The notes: generated by a model not told the origin, from the sequence alone. A stretch of 64,000 bases of DNA from Pseudobacter ginsenosidimutans (GCF_007970185.1 NZ_CP042431.1:3100001-3164000); one strand, 5' to 3'; shown: positions 25,835-35,888, numbered from the stretch's first letter. A program made the numbers and translations.

Positions 25835-27070
25835 TCAATATTGCTTATTCGGAATGATATGCACGGCCAGGAATCCAAAGATGCCTGTCAGTGCAACGAT
25901 CACCAGGTCCGGAATACTTCTTCCCAGACTTTTTCCCTCTCTTCGTATAAGTATCAATGTTATAATAACCAGTACAAGATTCAATACCAGCCAGCTCCAG
26001 TTTTTGCTGTCGCTCAGGTGAAAGCTGATGAACTCATTGTGCGGGGAGCTGAGATCCAGCTGGAAAGGGAAGAGGGCGGAAGCCACTTTGCCGATGGCCA
26101 TTTCCGATTTCTGTGGCAGTGGGTAGAAATATTTATCAATCACTTTATAGTTCCTGTCCATCGTAGTGAGCTGCACACCTTTGTCTGATCGGGCTACTAC
26201 TGTTTTGTTGAACAGCGTACCGCTGATGATGGCGCTGGTATTGTTGACATTGTAGCCTTCCACGGGTAATTGGGTTGTGCTGTAATCTTTCTTGTTCAGC
26301 ACATAAATTTTGGAATCGGGAGTGATGATGATGGCATAGAATTCATCGGCATCAAAATCGTTACAAACAATATACCTGAATTGCATACCGGCAGGTGTTT
26401 GTATCTTTTTGAGCCAGGGCTCGCCTTTGATCAGCTTCAGGTGGAACAACTGGTCTTTGTTGTCTACAATGAACCAGCCTTCGTCCCTTTTCTTCATCAG
26501 GGTAGGCAGGCCGGCGGCCATCTTTGCAGGATAGCTGAATCCTTCCCTTTGCAGTACTTCATTGAATTGTTTGCTCTTGGCTTCGTTCAGCTTGTTGGTC
26601 TTTGCATCGATGAATTCGATCCTTTTGCCGATACGGAAATAATCCTTCGAGAAGCTCAATCCGAATTCAGGTTGCGATTCAAATAAGGGATAGATGCCAT
26701 ACACAGGTGTATTGAGTTGCGATAATTCCAGCCAGCTGAAAAAACTCTCGCGCTGCAATTGCCGCGGATCGAGGCGCATGCCTGCGAAGCTGTCGAGATA
26801 AGTGCCTTTCGAGAGATGGTAAGAATAGTTCTCGATGGGTGTATTCTCCATGAACTGTTGCTGGGTATAGATTTTCCCGTGTCTGTCTGTGAAAACGGAT
26901 TTCCCGTCCTGCCAGAGTGCGGCAAAATATTCTTTGTGTGTGGTGCTGTAAGTGATATAAGGTGCATTGATGCGGGTATCGAACAGCACATTGTAAATGG
27001 AAGGCAGTACATATGCGAATGTGATCACGGCGACTGCCACCAGCAGGTAACGACTAATTTTGGGTATCAT
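25835..27070 (-). CDS. DUF4857-type membrane protein of an ABC operon
   Basis: A 411-residue protein with one N-terminal membrane helix (YLLVAVAVITFAYVLPSIYNVLF), a large extracytoplasmic beta-rich region (about residues 30-345) with a propeller-like feel (WFIVDNKDQLFHLKLIKGE, YAIIITPDSKIYVLNKKD), and two C-terminal helices (NWSWLVLNLVLVIITLILI; IPDLVIVALTGIFGFLAVHII). The layout fits DUF4857 proteins that accompany ABC transporters in Bacteroidota. It starts one base after the permease stop, so all three genes form one operon. Confidence 0.7.
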   Translation of the reverse strand: MIPKISRYLLVAVAVITFAYVLPSIYNVLFDTRINAPYITYSTTHKEYFAALWQDGKSVFTDRHGKIYTQQQFMENTPIENYSYHLSKGTYLDSFAGMRLDPRQLQRESFFSWLELSQLNTPVYGIYPLFESQPEFGLSFSKDYFRIGKRIEFIDAKTNKLNEAKSKQFNEVLQREGFSYPAKMAAGLPTLMKKRDEGWFIVDNKDQLFHLKLIKGEPWLKKIQTPAGMQFRYIVCNDFDADEFYAIIITPDSKIYVLNKKDYSTTQLPVEGYNVNNTSAIISGTLFNKTVVARSDKGVQLTTMDRNYKVIDKYFYPLPQKSEMAIGKVASALFPFQLDLSSPHNEFISFHLSDSKNWSWLVLNLVLVIITLILIRREGKSLGRSIPDLVIVALTGIFGFLAVHIIPNKQY

Positions 27071-27071
27071 A

Positions 27072-27740
27072 TTACATTTCTCCTTTTCTGAATCGGTAAA
27101 TAGAAAACAGTGATGACATACTGAGCATCAGCGTGCAGATCAGTAGTGGCAGGATAGCGGGTTGATAAGAGCCCGATACATTGCTTTTGTAAAACAATGT
27201 AAGGAATGCGACACCGGTGATCATGTACAGGATGCGGTATTTCCAGATCGGTTCCAGTATCACGAAACTGGCGAGGAAGTAGGCTGCCAGCCCGGAGAAG
27301 AACCAGGGCAATATGCTCACGGCAGTCTTTTTTACGATCTCTGCGGGAAAGTATACCAGGCTCCAGCCATACATAACGGCAAAGAGCAGACTAAAGATCA
27401 GCAGCAGGATACCGGTGCCGATCCCTGCCATCTTCAATACGATCTCTTCTTCATTGATGGGGAGGTGCAGGCTGAGCTTGATCCTTTTGTCTACCGTTTC
27501 CGGAATGAACTGCGCCAGTCCGATCAGCAGGCCGGTGATGAGCGGCAGGAATTTGAAAATGGAAAAATAGACATACTTCTGGTACACGATATCAGCCCAG
27601 TAGATCTCTGCATCTTTCATCAGCAGGTCATGACGTACGGTGAGGTGGATGCCTGCAATGATAAGCAGGCCAACAGCAGTGAGGAGGAGTGAGATCTTCC
27701 CGATCTTGATCCATTCTTTATAAAAAATAGAGGGTAGCAT
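27072..27740 (-). CDS. ABC transporter permease-like membrane protein
   Basis: A 222-residue protein with about six predicted membrane helices (ISLLLTAVGLLIIAGI, FKFLPLITGLLIGLAQFI, MAGIGTGILLLIFSLLFAVMYG, SILPWFFSGLAAYFLASFVIL, ILYMITGVAFLTLFY, ILPLLICTLMLSMSSLFSIY) and a cytoplasmic linker. The size and the place between an ATPase and a DUF4857 protein indicate the transmembrane subunit. Substrate unknown; it starts 5 bases after the ATPase stop. Confidence 0.75.
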   Translation of the reverse strand: MLPSIFYKEWIKIGKISLLLTAVGLLIIAGIHLTVRHDLLMKDAEIYWADIVYQKYVYFSIFKFLPLITGLLIGLAQFIPETVDKRIKLSLHLPINEEEIVLKMAGIGTGILLLIFSLLFAVMYGWSLVYFPAEIVKKTAVSILPWFFSGLAAYFLASFVILEPIWKYRILYMITGVAFLTLFYKSNVSGSYQPAILPLLICTLMLSMSSLFSIYRFRKGEM

Positions 27741-27745
27741 GATTA

Positions 27746-28633
27746 TTAATATTTTCCGGTTAATCCAATAAATGCGTCTTCCAGGCTTATTTCAACAGCA
27801 CGAAGATCAGAAAAGGGAATGCCCCGGGCATCCAGGTAAGCGCTCACTTCATCCTGCTGCGCATAGGTATAGAGCTCTACAGTATTTTTTACTCTTTCGT
27901 GATTTACGATCGGTCCGTTTTTCCCGAAAACGATCTCATTGGCGGTGGTGTCGAAATTGAACTGGCGGAAGGTGCCCATGAACTGGCTGAGGGGCATGTA
28001 GGCAAGCACGCGGTTATAGTCCATGATCATCACATCGTCTATAAGTCTTTCCATATCCTGGATAATATGGGATGTAGTGAAAATGGTTTTGTTCTCTGCT
28101 TTCGCATACTCACGGAGATAGTCTACAAAGAGGCGGCGGTAGCCTGGATCGAGGCCAAGTGTGAAATCGTCCAGCACCAGCAGGTCAGGGTCCTGGGCCA
28201 GGATGAGACCCAGTGCCACCTGTGAGCGTTGTCCGCAGCTCATGGTGCTGATCTTCTGTTTGGGCGTCACTTTCAGTTTGGCCATCAGTTCAAAATAGGC
28301 TTCGCGTTTCCAGTTGGGATAGAAGCCGGAATAGAACTTTTCGATCTGGTGGATATTCATGAAGGCATACTGGATATGACCTTCGATGAGGAAGCCGATC
28401 TTCGCTTTCACTGCAGGAGAGAGGTTGCGCGAGTTCTCGCCGAGAATGATACATTCCCCGCTCCTGGGAGTGAGAAAGCCATTGATGATATTGATGGTAG
28501 TGGTTTTACCCGCACCATTCTTGCCTAACAATCCGAGGATACTGCCTCTCCGGATATTGAAGCTGAGGTTTTCGTACACCAGCTTTTTCCCATAGTAATG
28601 GGTAAGGTTTCTACATTCTACGATATTCTCCAT
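27746..28633 (-). CDS. ABC transporter ATP-binding protein
   Basis: A 295-residue ATPase: Walker A GLLGKNGAGKTTT, signature region STMSCGQRSQVALG (Cys in place of the first Gly of SGGQ), Walker B LLVLDDFTLGLDP and H-loop TTSHII. The usual catalytic Glu after Walker B is Asp (LDD instead of LDE); I have seen this form in DUF4857-linked ATPases, so it may be a family trait rather than a defect. First gene of the operon. Confidence 0.88.
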   Translation of the reverse strand: MENIVECRNLTHYYGKKLVYENLSFNIRRGSILGLLGKNGAGKTTTINIINGFLTPRSGECIILGENSRNLSPAVKAKIGFLIEGHIQYAFMNIHQIEKFYSGFYPNWKREAYFELMAKLKVTPKQKISTMSCGQRSQVALGLILAQDPDLLVLDDFTLGLDPGYRRLFVDYLREYAKAENKTIFTTSHIIQDMERLIDDVMIMDYNRVLAYMPLSQFMGTFRQFNFDTTANEIVFGKNGPIVNHERVKNTVELYTYAQQDEVSAYLDARGIPFSDLRAVEISLEDAFIGLTGKY

Positions 28634-28681
28634 AACGATACTTGATAAGGGCTGCGCCCATTTTTAAATGAACTGACCAGG

Positions 28682-28752
28682 CATAGGGCGGACAGCCGCA
28701 GGGCGGCCGGTGCTTCAAACGGGTTGCACCGGACCCTGCGTTCCGCACTATG
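28682..28752. terminator. long GC-rich hairpin after susD
   Basis: Nested inverted repeats: CATAG/CTATG outside, GCGGA/TCCGC and GCAGGG/CCCTGC in the middle, CCGGTGC/GCACCGG inside with a 12-nt loop. It starts 11 bases past the susD stop on the minus strand. There is no T-run, so it may stabilise mRNA or be Rho-assisted rather than a classical terminator. Confidence 0.45.
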
Positions 28753-28763
28753 GGGGGCAGTGG

Positions 28764-30167
28764 TTATTGTCTGTTATCTCTCGGATTTTGTTCCAGTAGC
28801 GGGTTGAGGACCATCACTTTTTTGGGAATGGGAAGTACATAGTTCTTGTCGTCTGGTTTCAGTGTGATGGTTTCTCCGCCCCAGTCCCTGCTGATATCTT
28901 TTCTGAACCTGGGATCAAGGTTAAGGCGTTTGAGATCGAACCATCTCCATCCTTCTGCAAACAGTTCCATCCTGCGTTCCTTTAGTACCAGTTCGAGGGC
29001 CTGCAGATCGGTCTGGTTCCTGTCGATGGCCACGAAGTCGGCAGGCAGGAATCTTTTTGCACGAAGGGTATTGAGGTCATCGATGGCGAGACCAGGTTGG
29101 TTCAGTCTGGCATTGCATTCTGCGCGGATGAGATATAACTCGGGCGTGTATACGCCGATCTTGAAATATTTCTCTTTTGGCCAGATATTGAGACCATGCT
29201 GGTTGTTGCCGAACATGCCTTCTTCGATCAGTGTGAGGTAGAGCCTGCGGTCTTTATTGTTGTAGAGCGCGCGGTGTTCATCAGACATGTATACGCCGAT
29301 CATATAGATGAAAGTATTATGCGCCTGTTTGTGCCAGAGACCTTCCCTGTTATCGATGGCACGGTTGGGAGCGCCGGCCACGCCCAGGTATTTCGGCAGA
29401 CCGGGAATGAAGTCCATGTCCTTGAGATCGTACAGGAAACTGTATACATCCAATGCAGCCTGTGCTTTTTGTTTTGCCAGTTCATACTTTCCCTGGTAGA
29501 GATATACTTTAGCAAGCAGTCCGTTCACGCCTGCCTGGCTGGGATGGTAATTGAATTCAGGTGTCGGAGGCAACAGTGGCAATGCATCTGTCAGGTCCTT
29601 CTCGATCTGATCGTATACCGCTTTTACTGTAGCGCGTGGTTTGGCATCATTGATATCTGCTACCAGGTAGAGTGGAACGCCCAGGTCTTTCTCGTAGGTA
29701 GCAGGATTATAATGTTGTGAATAGAGATTCACCAGCATGAAATAGGAATAGGCTCTTTGTGCCAGCGCTTCGCCTTTTGTTTTTTTGCGCAGCACTTCAT
29801 TGGAGCCGGTGGCTTTGTCGATCTTGTCCAGCACCACATTGGATTTATAAATGGTTTTGTACAGGAAGTTCCAGTCCTGGTCATTATCCTGTTCATTCAC
29901 AAATATGAAATCCTTCCAGAGATAACCGTTGGTGAACATATCGGCGCCGAAGAACATGCGGTTCACTTCATCTTTGTATACTTTTATATCATCGCTGGCC
30001 ATGAAGGCATTGCTGGAGCTCATGATGAAATAACTGTAATCGCACATGATATCATAGAAGTCATCGATGGTGGTGGGAATTACTTTTCCCTTTTCGTTGA
30101 TGTCGATGTATTTGTCGCATCCCGCGAACAAAAGTCCTGCCATCATGATGCTGAGTAATTTTTTCAT
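28764..30167 (-). CDS. SusD/RagB-family nutrient-binding outer-membrane lipoprotein
   Basis: 467 residues, started at ATG 30167 because the lipoprotein signal MKKLLSIMMAGLLFAGC follows directly; the longer frame adds 20 unlikely codons. TPR-like helical SusD fold with AQRAYSYFMLVNLYSQHYNP (SusD signature), VNGLLAKVYLYQGKYELAKQ and the C-terminal LVLKERRMELFAEGWRWFDLKRL. Caps the SusC channel on the cell surface and binds an oligomeric nutrient. It lies 29 bases after susC; no glycosidase or peptidase gene is adjacent, so the substrate is unknown. Confidence 0.95.
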   Translation of the reverse strand: MKKLLSIMMAGLLFAGCDKYIDINEKGKVIPTTIDDFYDIMCDYSYFIMSSSNAFMASDDIKVYKDEVNRMFFGADMFTNGYLWKDFIFVNEQDNDQDWNFLYKTIYKSNVVLDKIDKATGSNEVLRKKTKGEALAQRAYSYFMLVNLYSQHYNPATYEKDLGVPLYLVADINDAKPRATVKAVYDQIEKDLTDALPLLPPTPEFNYHPSQAGVNGLLAKVYLYQGKYELAKQKAQAALDVYSFLYDLKDMDFIPGLPKYLGVAGAPNRAIDNREGLWHKQAHNTFIYMIGVYMSDEHRALYNNKDRRLYLTLIEEGMFGNNQHGLNIWPKEKYFKIGVYTPELYLIRAECNARLNQPGLAIDDLNTLRAKRFLPADFVAIDRNQTDLQALELVLKERRMELFAEGWRWFDLKRLNLDPRFRKDISRDWGGETITLKPDDKNYVLPIPKKVMVLNPLLEQNPRDNRQ

Positions 30168-30196
30168 TTCGGAACAGTTTAGGCTTAACCAAATAA

Positions 30197-33100
30197 TTAG
30201 AAATCCAGTTTCAGTTGGATGGTCCATGTTTTCACTTCAGGCAGACTGAGGTCGCCAGAATTCCTTGTGATGGCTTCGGGGTCGATACCGAGATCGTTTT
30301 TCTTCCAGAGGAAAACATTGGTGCCCTGGGCCGCCAGTTGAATATTGCGGAAGATGTTGCCTGTCCAGCGTTGTGGCAGGTTGTAACTCAGGCTCAGTAC
30401 ACTGAGACGAACAAAATCCGCGCTCACCACCCTGCTGGAATTCTGTGCGTAGAACAGCCTGCGCTGATAAGGTTCATTGGCAGTGGTAAAGAGTCCGGGA
30501 AGGTTGGTGATGTTCTCATCGCCTGCTTTGCGCCATCTTGTTGAAATATCTTCCAGTACGGGAATGCCTGAGCGCACATAGGTAACAGGGGCCCGCATTA
30601 CAGCGCCAAACTGGTATGTGAAGATGGGGGTGAGTGTGAATCTTTTCCAGCTGATCACATTCATGAATGAACCGAAAACATTCGGGACTGTGCTGCCGGA
30701 ATACACGAGCCATTCCAGTTTGGGAGTTTGGGAAGTGCTCCAGGGGACTTTCTCACCCTTATCATTATACGCCATCGGTTCACCATTCCCGTTCAGCCCC
30801 GCCCAGTTGTAGCTGTAGAAATAGTCGATGGGTTTGCCTTCCTTCTCCCTGCTTTTGCCGCCGGTGAGGTAGGTGTCCATGGAAGGGGTGGGAACATATA
30901 CTTTCGTTACTTTATTCTTGTTGAGCGAAAGGTTGAGGGTGGATGTCCAGCGGAGATCACCTTTGCGCAGGATATCGCCGCTGATGCGGATATCGATGCC
31001 TTTGTTGCTTACTTCGGCTGTGTTCTTGTACACTTTTTCAAAACCAACGGATGGATCTGCCTGTACATAGCCGAGGAGGTCGTAGCTTTTTTTGATATAG
31101 TAATCAGCGCTGATTTCGAGGCGATGGTTGAAGAGATCGATGTCCGCTCCGAAGTTGGTGCTGCGGGTGCTTTCCCAGCGGAGTTTGGAGTTTTCCGGGA
31201 ATTCGATATCCAGGTAGTCTTCACCGGTAGAATAGTCGTTGGTCCTGGGAATGCCTACCAGTACTTTACTGGTGAGCCTGTCGATATTACCGTTCAGTCC
31301 TATAGTGGCGCGGAGTTTCAGGTTGTTGATGAAGTCTGCCCGGAAGAATTTCTCTTTGCTCAGATTCCAGGCCAGGCCGAAACTATAGAGTGGCGTCATC
31401 TTATCATTGGTGGTTGCACCGAAGAGATTGGATTTGTCGATACGTCCGCTGGCCGACACAATATAGCGGTCATCATAAGTGTAAGAACCATTGGCATACA
31501 TGGAGAACTGGCGGTTCTCTTTATCAACTACCGGCTGGAAGATCGGTGCATAGTTCAAATTTCCGCCGTTCCATCCGGTAACGCCTCCGGCCAGTTTGTC
31601 GGCGTCGATCTGGCTGTAAGTGAGTCTTTGCTTATCATAATTGTGGTAACGGTCTTTGCGTTCCAGTGTTCTCACCCTGGAGATTTCGGTACCGGCGAGG
31701 ATATTCACGCGGTGTTGTGATCCGTTCCATTCTTTATCGAATTTGACCTGGTTCCTCCAGTTGATGGCCTGTATACTGGAATTGTTCTGGTAAAAGATGG
31801 GGCCTGAGGGTAACTGGTTAACAGGTTTATTGTCCGATCCGATGATGGTGAACTCGTTGATCAGCCTCCTGGTATTGTAGATCTCGAGATTCTGGTAATC
31901 GTCGTTCCTGTTCTCGGTTCTTTCGTACTGGAATTTTGTTTCGAAGGAGAGTGCGCGTGTGGCGTTCCATGCGAGGGTGAAGTTGATGCGTGGTGCGAAG
32001 ATGCTCCAGGTCTTGTCGAAATTGTCGAAGTCTCTCTTCAGGTTCTTGTTCCAGTCGAGATACCCTTTGTTCATCAATTCCTGGTTGCGCTGGATGGTCC
32101 TGTAAGGTTCGTACACCGGAACGTAGTTGCCATTTTCATCCAGGAACATTTCATAGCGGCGCTGCCGCACGAAATCGTAGGTGCTCAGGCCATTGTTCAT
32201 TCCTTTCTGATAGGTGATGTTGAGGTCTGCATCGAACCGGAGTTGGGGAATGATCTGGTAACTGTTTTTCACGAGGAGGTTCATGCGCTTATACTCTGTT
32301 TGACGCGCTGTGGTTTTGTTGTCCTGGTAATTCATGGAGATGTAATACCTGTTCTGGTTGGTAGCGCCTGAAACAGAGAGGTGCTGATTGGTAAGGAGAC
32401 CTGTGCGGAAGAACAGGTCTTTTTGCGACCAGGCGTCATTGTTGCGCAGTACATCGTATTGTTTCTTCGCTTCTTCTTCTGAGATCACATTGTTCTTCCG
32501 GTTGCGGTAGATTTCATATGCTCTGGAATAGCCTACATTATTTTCGGGGTTGTTGGTGTTGTACCAGCCTTTGTCGAGCGCTTCGATCTCCACATCCACG
32601 AGCTGGGAGGAGTTGGCGATGCGAAGGGCTTCTATCTCCGGCATCTCCAGGAACTGTATGGAAGAGCTGAAAGAGAATACGGGAGGGCCTGAACCTTTCT
32701 TTGCCTGTTTGGTGGTGATCACGATCACGCCGTTGGATGCGCGTGCTCCCCAGATGGATGCAGCGGAAGCGTCGCGGAGGATGGTGATACTTTCAACATC
32801 ATTCGGATTGATACTGCTGTAGCCGAGTTCAGAGGCAAAGCCATCGATTACGAGGAGGGGGGATTGCGATGCGTTGAGAGAGCTTTTTCCGCGGATGATC
32901 GGATTGCCGTTCACGAGCTGTACGCCGGGCAGCATCAGGAATTTCTGAGTGATATCGATGGCGCCGATCTGCCTGTCGAGATCCACACTGCCGATATATC
33001 CGAAAGAGCCGGTGGCGCGATCGCGGTTAAAGCTCTGATAGCCGGTGTTCACCACGGTCACTACTGAAGTGTCCATGATATTGGTTTTGATCTTCATCAC

Positions 33101-33769
33101 GATGGTGATGGAAGTGTCATTGCTGACCAGTTTGTGTTCTACTGTTTCGTATCCGATAGCGCTGATCACGAGGATATTTCCCGGATTGGCATTGATGGAA
33201 AAAGCGCCGTCGTTGTTGGTTACAGTACCGGTTTGAGTGCCTTTCACCTGGATGTTCACGCCAGGCAGCTGTTGTCCGTTGGGCCCCTTCACTACTCCGT
33301 TGTACACGATATAAGTCGGATACAATGGAGGAAATGCAAGAGATGCCGGTTGTTTTGCCTGCACGATAATATTTTTATCATCGATGATATAAGTAAATGG
33401 GCTGTGTTCGAAACACTGGTCCAGTGCATCTTTCAGTGGTGTATTCTCGAGCCTGAGGGTAACGGAAGGCATTTTCTCAAGGTCTTTTTTGAATACGATG
33501 AAAGTGAATCCGGTTTGCTGTTCGATACTGCGGAACACTTTTTCTGCCGGGGCTTTTCTCATGGAAAGCGTTACGGTCTGGGATACTCCACTGGCTGAAA
33601 CCTGCAGGAATCCTGCGAGCATAAAAAACATAAGCAGCCTCATAATACGCAGTGTTTGTTGTAACCGGGGAAACGGGCTGAAAACGGCGGGTCCGCCGGG
33701 CGTCTGCTGCGCCCCGGGTAATTGAATGGAATGCCGGCGCAGGCCTGCATTCTTACAAGTTAAATGCAT
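30197..33769 (-). CDS. SusC/RagA-family TonB-linked outer-membrane transporter with STN domain
   Basis: About 1190 residues from ATG 33769 (an in-frame ATG at 33820 is less likely). N-terminal signal (RIMRLLMFFMLAGFLQVSAS), STN domain (MRKAPAEKVFRSIEQQTGF ... YIIDDKNIIV), carboxypeptidase-regulatory-like domain (GVVKGPNGQQLPGVNIQVKG), TonB plug (VQLVNGNPIIRG, SSINPNDVESITILRDA, GARASNGVIVITTK) and a 22-strand-type barrel to the end. The STN domain signals to FecR, so ligand uptake feeds back on the ECF sigma encoded upstream. Confidence 0.95.
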   Translation of the reverse strand: MHLTCKNAGLRRHSIQLPGAQQTPGGPAVFSPFPRLQQTLRIMRLLMFFMLAGFLQVSASGVSQTVTLSMRKAPAEKVFRSIEQQTGFTFIVFKKDLEKMPSVTLRLENTPLKDALDQCFEHSPFTYIIDDKNIIVQAKQPASLAFPPLYPTYIVYNGVVKGPNGQQLPGVNIQVKGTQTGTVTNNDGAFSINANPGNILVISAIGYETVEHKLVSNDTSITIVMKIKTNIMDTSVVTVVNTGYQSFNRDRATGSFGYIGSVDLDRQIGAIDITQKFLMLPGVQLVNGNPIIRGKSSLNASQSPLLVIDGFASELGYSSINPNDVESITILRDASAASIWGARASNGVIVITTKQAKKGSGPPVFSFSSSIQFLEMPEIEALRIANSSQLVDVEIEALDKGWYNTNNPENNVGYSRAYEIYRNRKNNVISEEEAKKQYDVLRNNDAWSQKDLFFRTGLLTNQHLSVSGATNQNRYYISMNYQDNKTTARQTEYKRMNLLVKNSYQIIPQLRFDADLNITYQKGMNNGLSTYDFVRQRRYEMFLDENGNYVPVYEPYRTIQRNQELMNKGYLDWNKNLKRDFDNFDKTWSIFAPRINFTLAWNATRALSFETKFQYERTENRNDDYQNLEIYNTRRLINEFTIIGSDNKPVNQLPSGPIFYQNNSSIQAINWRNQVKFDKEWNGSQHRVNILAGTEISRVRTLERKDRYHNYDKQRLTYSQIDADKLAGGVTGWNGGNLNYAPIFQPVVDKENRQFSMYANGSYTYDDRYIVSASGRIDKSNLFGATTNDKMTPLYSFGLAWNLSKEKFFRADFINNLKLRATIGLNGNIDRLTSKVLVGIPRTNDYSTGEDYLDIEFPENSKLRWESTRSTNFGADIDLFNHRLEISADYYIKKSYDLLGYVQADPSVGFEKVYKNTAEVSNKGIDIRISGDILRKGDLRWTSTLNLSLNKNKVTKVYVPTPSMDTYLTGGKSREKEGKPIDYFYSYNWAGLNGNGEPMAYNDKGEKVPWSTSQTPKLEWLVYSGSTVPNVFGSFMNVISWKRFTLTPIFTYQFGAVMRAPVTYVRSGIPVLEDISTRWRKAGDENITNLPGLFTTANEPYQRRLFYAQNSSRVVSADFVRLSVLSLSYNLPQRWTGNIFRNIQLAAQGTNVFLWKKNDLGIDPEAITRNSGDLSLPEVKTWTIQLKLDF

Positions 33770-33942
33770 AACTTCGTTTAGTTTTGGGTTAATCAAATGC
33801 AATTGTAACAGGTTTGTCAAATGGTAGCCCGAATTGCCACAGGTGAGTACCAGTCATCTGTGGGCCACCCGTCAGTAGCAATGCTGCCGGGTTTTTTTGC
33901 GGGCTTACTTTTTTCTTTTTACTTCATCAGCAGTGAATGGGT

Positions 33943-35139
33943 TTAGCGTGTTACGATAATCTTTTTTCCTTCGATAGTGAAATGCAGATGGCCTGTGAGG
34001 CTGAGCTTATGCATCACGCGTGAGATGGGGATGTCTCGTGAAAGATTGGCCATGATGGCTTCATTGGCCAGGTCTCCTTTCATCACCACATCCACATCAT
34101 ACCAGCGTTCGATCTGTCGCATGGCAACTGCCAGGCTGGTATTGGAGAACACGAATGCATTTTGCGTCCAGGCAATAACAGGACCGGTATCTGCTTTTTG
34201 TATTTTGATCTCATTCAAATAATCGGGTTGGGAGCTATTGCCCTGCGGATAGACTGCCTGTTCTCCCGGCTCCAGGATCATGGGTGTTTTCTGAAAACTG
34301 GTAGTGAGACCGATCTTCCCTTCCAGTAGCGTGGTGGTTACTACCGGTTCATTCGCATAGGCGTTCACGTTGAACTTTGTGCCGAGTACCTGTACCTGGC
34401 CGTTCGGTGATTGTACGTAGAAAGGAAGATTCCTGAATTTGGCCACTTCGAGATAAGCTTCGCCAGTGATCTCCACCTTGCGCTCTTTGTTATTGAAGGC
34501 AGCCGGGTAGCGGATGGAGGAAGCGGCATTAAGCCAGACCTTGCTGCCATCAGGCAGGGTTAAACGATAATGTCCGCCCCTGGGTGTACTTAACGTATTG
34601 AGCATGCCTGCAGCATTCGACTGACCGTTCTGTGGAAGATAGTTCAGTTCTCCGTCAGCCTGTTTGAGGATGCGGATGCCGCCCTGCTCGGCAATATGAC
34701 CATTGGCTGTACTGTCCAGCATTACCTGCGTGCCATCTGCAAGTGTGAGCATGGCAACATCCCTTCCGGGTGGAATATCTGTAGTGGCAGCAATGAAGGG
34801 AGGACTGGTCTTGTTCTTATCGCTTCGTGAAAGCAGGTACCAGGCGGCGGTTGTGGTGATCGCCAGGATCGAGGCGGCCACTGCGATCTTTTTCAGGGTG
34901 AACAATCTTCTTACAGGTTGCTGTTCCTCTGTGATCTTTTCGTAGAGCTCATCCCAGTCGATTTTATCCACTGCCGACCCCGGGGAAATGTTTTCATAGA
35001 GCGAATCCATGTAAGGATATACTGACTCCGGTTCCATTTTCCTGAACTGATCGAACAGTTCCTGCAACTCGGCGCGGGTGCACTGGTTGCTGGTATAGCG
35101 TGAGAAGAGATAATTGAATCTGTCTGGTGTTGTTGACAT
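33943..35139 (-). CDS. FecR-family anti-sigma factor (DUF4974)
   Basis: A 398-residue inner-membrane protein: cytoplasmic anti-sigma helix bundle (residues 1-80), one membrane helix (KKIAVAASILAITTTAAWYLL), periplasmic FecR domain (TPRGGHYRLTLPDGSKVWLN, ITGEAYLEVAK, VLGTKFNVNAYA, TTLLEGKIGL) and the C-terminal DUF4974 module (FSNTSLAVAMRQIERWYDVDV). It transmits the STN signal from SusC to the sigma factor. 98 bases after the sigma gene and 173 bases before susC. Confidence 0.95.
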   Translation of the reverse strand: MSTTPDRFNYLFSRYTSNQCTRAELQELFDQFRKMEPESVYPYMDSLYENISPGSAVDKIDWDELYEKITEEQQPVRRLFTLKKIAVAASILAITTTAAWYLLSRSDKNKTSPPFIAATTDIPPGRDVAMLTLADGTQVMLDSTANGHIAEQGGIRILKQADGELNYLPQNGQSNAAGMLNTLSTPRGGHYRLTLPDGSKVWLNAASSIRYPAAFNNKERKVEITGEAYLEVAKFRNLPFYVQSPNGQVQVLGTKFNVNAYANEPVVTTTLLEGKIGLTTSFQKTPMILEPGEQAVYPQGNSSQPDYLNEIKIQKADTGPVIAWTQNAFVFSNTSLAVAMRQIERWYDVDVVMKGDLANEAIMANLSRDIPISRVMHKLSLTGHLHFTIEGKKIIVTR

Positions 35140-35237
35140 ACAGTTGTTAGTTTGCCTGCGATGGATCAGACATGGTTTGTAATACTGACGAATGGCGGAT
35201 GATTGAATAACCGTGCGGAAGAAAAAAAATATTTCAA

Positions 35238-35840
35238 TCAGCGGAAATGGTTCCAGGCATAGATCCAGAAGATCATTCCGAGTTCGCCGGAATGTTTGTC
35301 GAGATGCGCTTTGATGAACTTCAGCGTTTCCGTGATGATATTGTTCACCCGGCTTTTGGAGAGGCCGGTGATGGCTGCAATTTCTTCGTGCGAGTGTTCC
35401 TGTTCCCGGCTGAGGCGGTATACCTGTTGTTTTTGAAGAGGGAGCTGGCTCAGGGCCTGATCGATCAGTTGCTGGTATTCGCGCGTGAGGATGAATTCTT
35501 CCAGTGAGCGATCGGGCTGGGAGAGATTTGTCCAGACCTGGTTGATCATTTTTTGTTCACGGGAGATCTTGCGGAGATGATCGAGGGTTCGGTTACGGAC
35601 CATCCGGTAGAGGTAGGCTTCGGGGGAATCGATAGCGGGAAGCTGGTTCCGCTGGATCCAGAGGCGGGTGAAGCATTCCTGGATGATCTCTTCTGCATCG
35701 GCGGAGGATTTGGTCATGGCCAGTGCGAAGGAGAAAAGGCGCTTGCTGTAGTTATTGAACAAGGTTTTGAAGGCAGACTCATTGCCTGCAGCGATCTGAG
35801 AGATCAGATCTCTTGCGGTATCAGGGGATTTCTTAACCAA
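35238..35840 (-). CDS. ECF RNA polymerase sigma factor
   Basis: A 200-residue sigma-70-like factor: region 2 (FKTLFNNYSKRLFSFALAMTKSSADAEEIIQECFTRLW) and region 4 (LSQLPLQKQQVYRLSREQEHSHEEIAAITGLSKSRVNNII). It heads the sigma-FecR-SusC-SusD unit and should drive the transport genes when the FecR brake is released. Confidence 0.95.
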   Translation of the reverse strand: MVKKSPDTARDLISQIAAGNESAFKTLFNNYSKRLFSFALAMTKSSADAEEIIQECFTRLWIQRNQLPAIDSPEAYLYRMVRNRTLDHLRKISREQKMINQVWTNLSQPDRSLEEFILTREYQQLIDQALSQLPLQKQQVYRLSREQEHSHEEIAAITGLSKSRVNNIITETLKFIKAHLDKHSGELGMIFWIYAWNHFR

Positions 35841-35888
35841 TCAGTGCCTTTGTGATGCTTAAAGTTCACAAAAAATCCGATATGGCAT

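Noticed and set aside
33850-33905. Terminator-like hairpin with T-run between fecR and susC on the plus strand
   Set aside because: No plus-strand gene ends there, and read on the minus strand it is not followed by T, so it cannot terminate the fecR-susC direction in the usual way.
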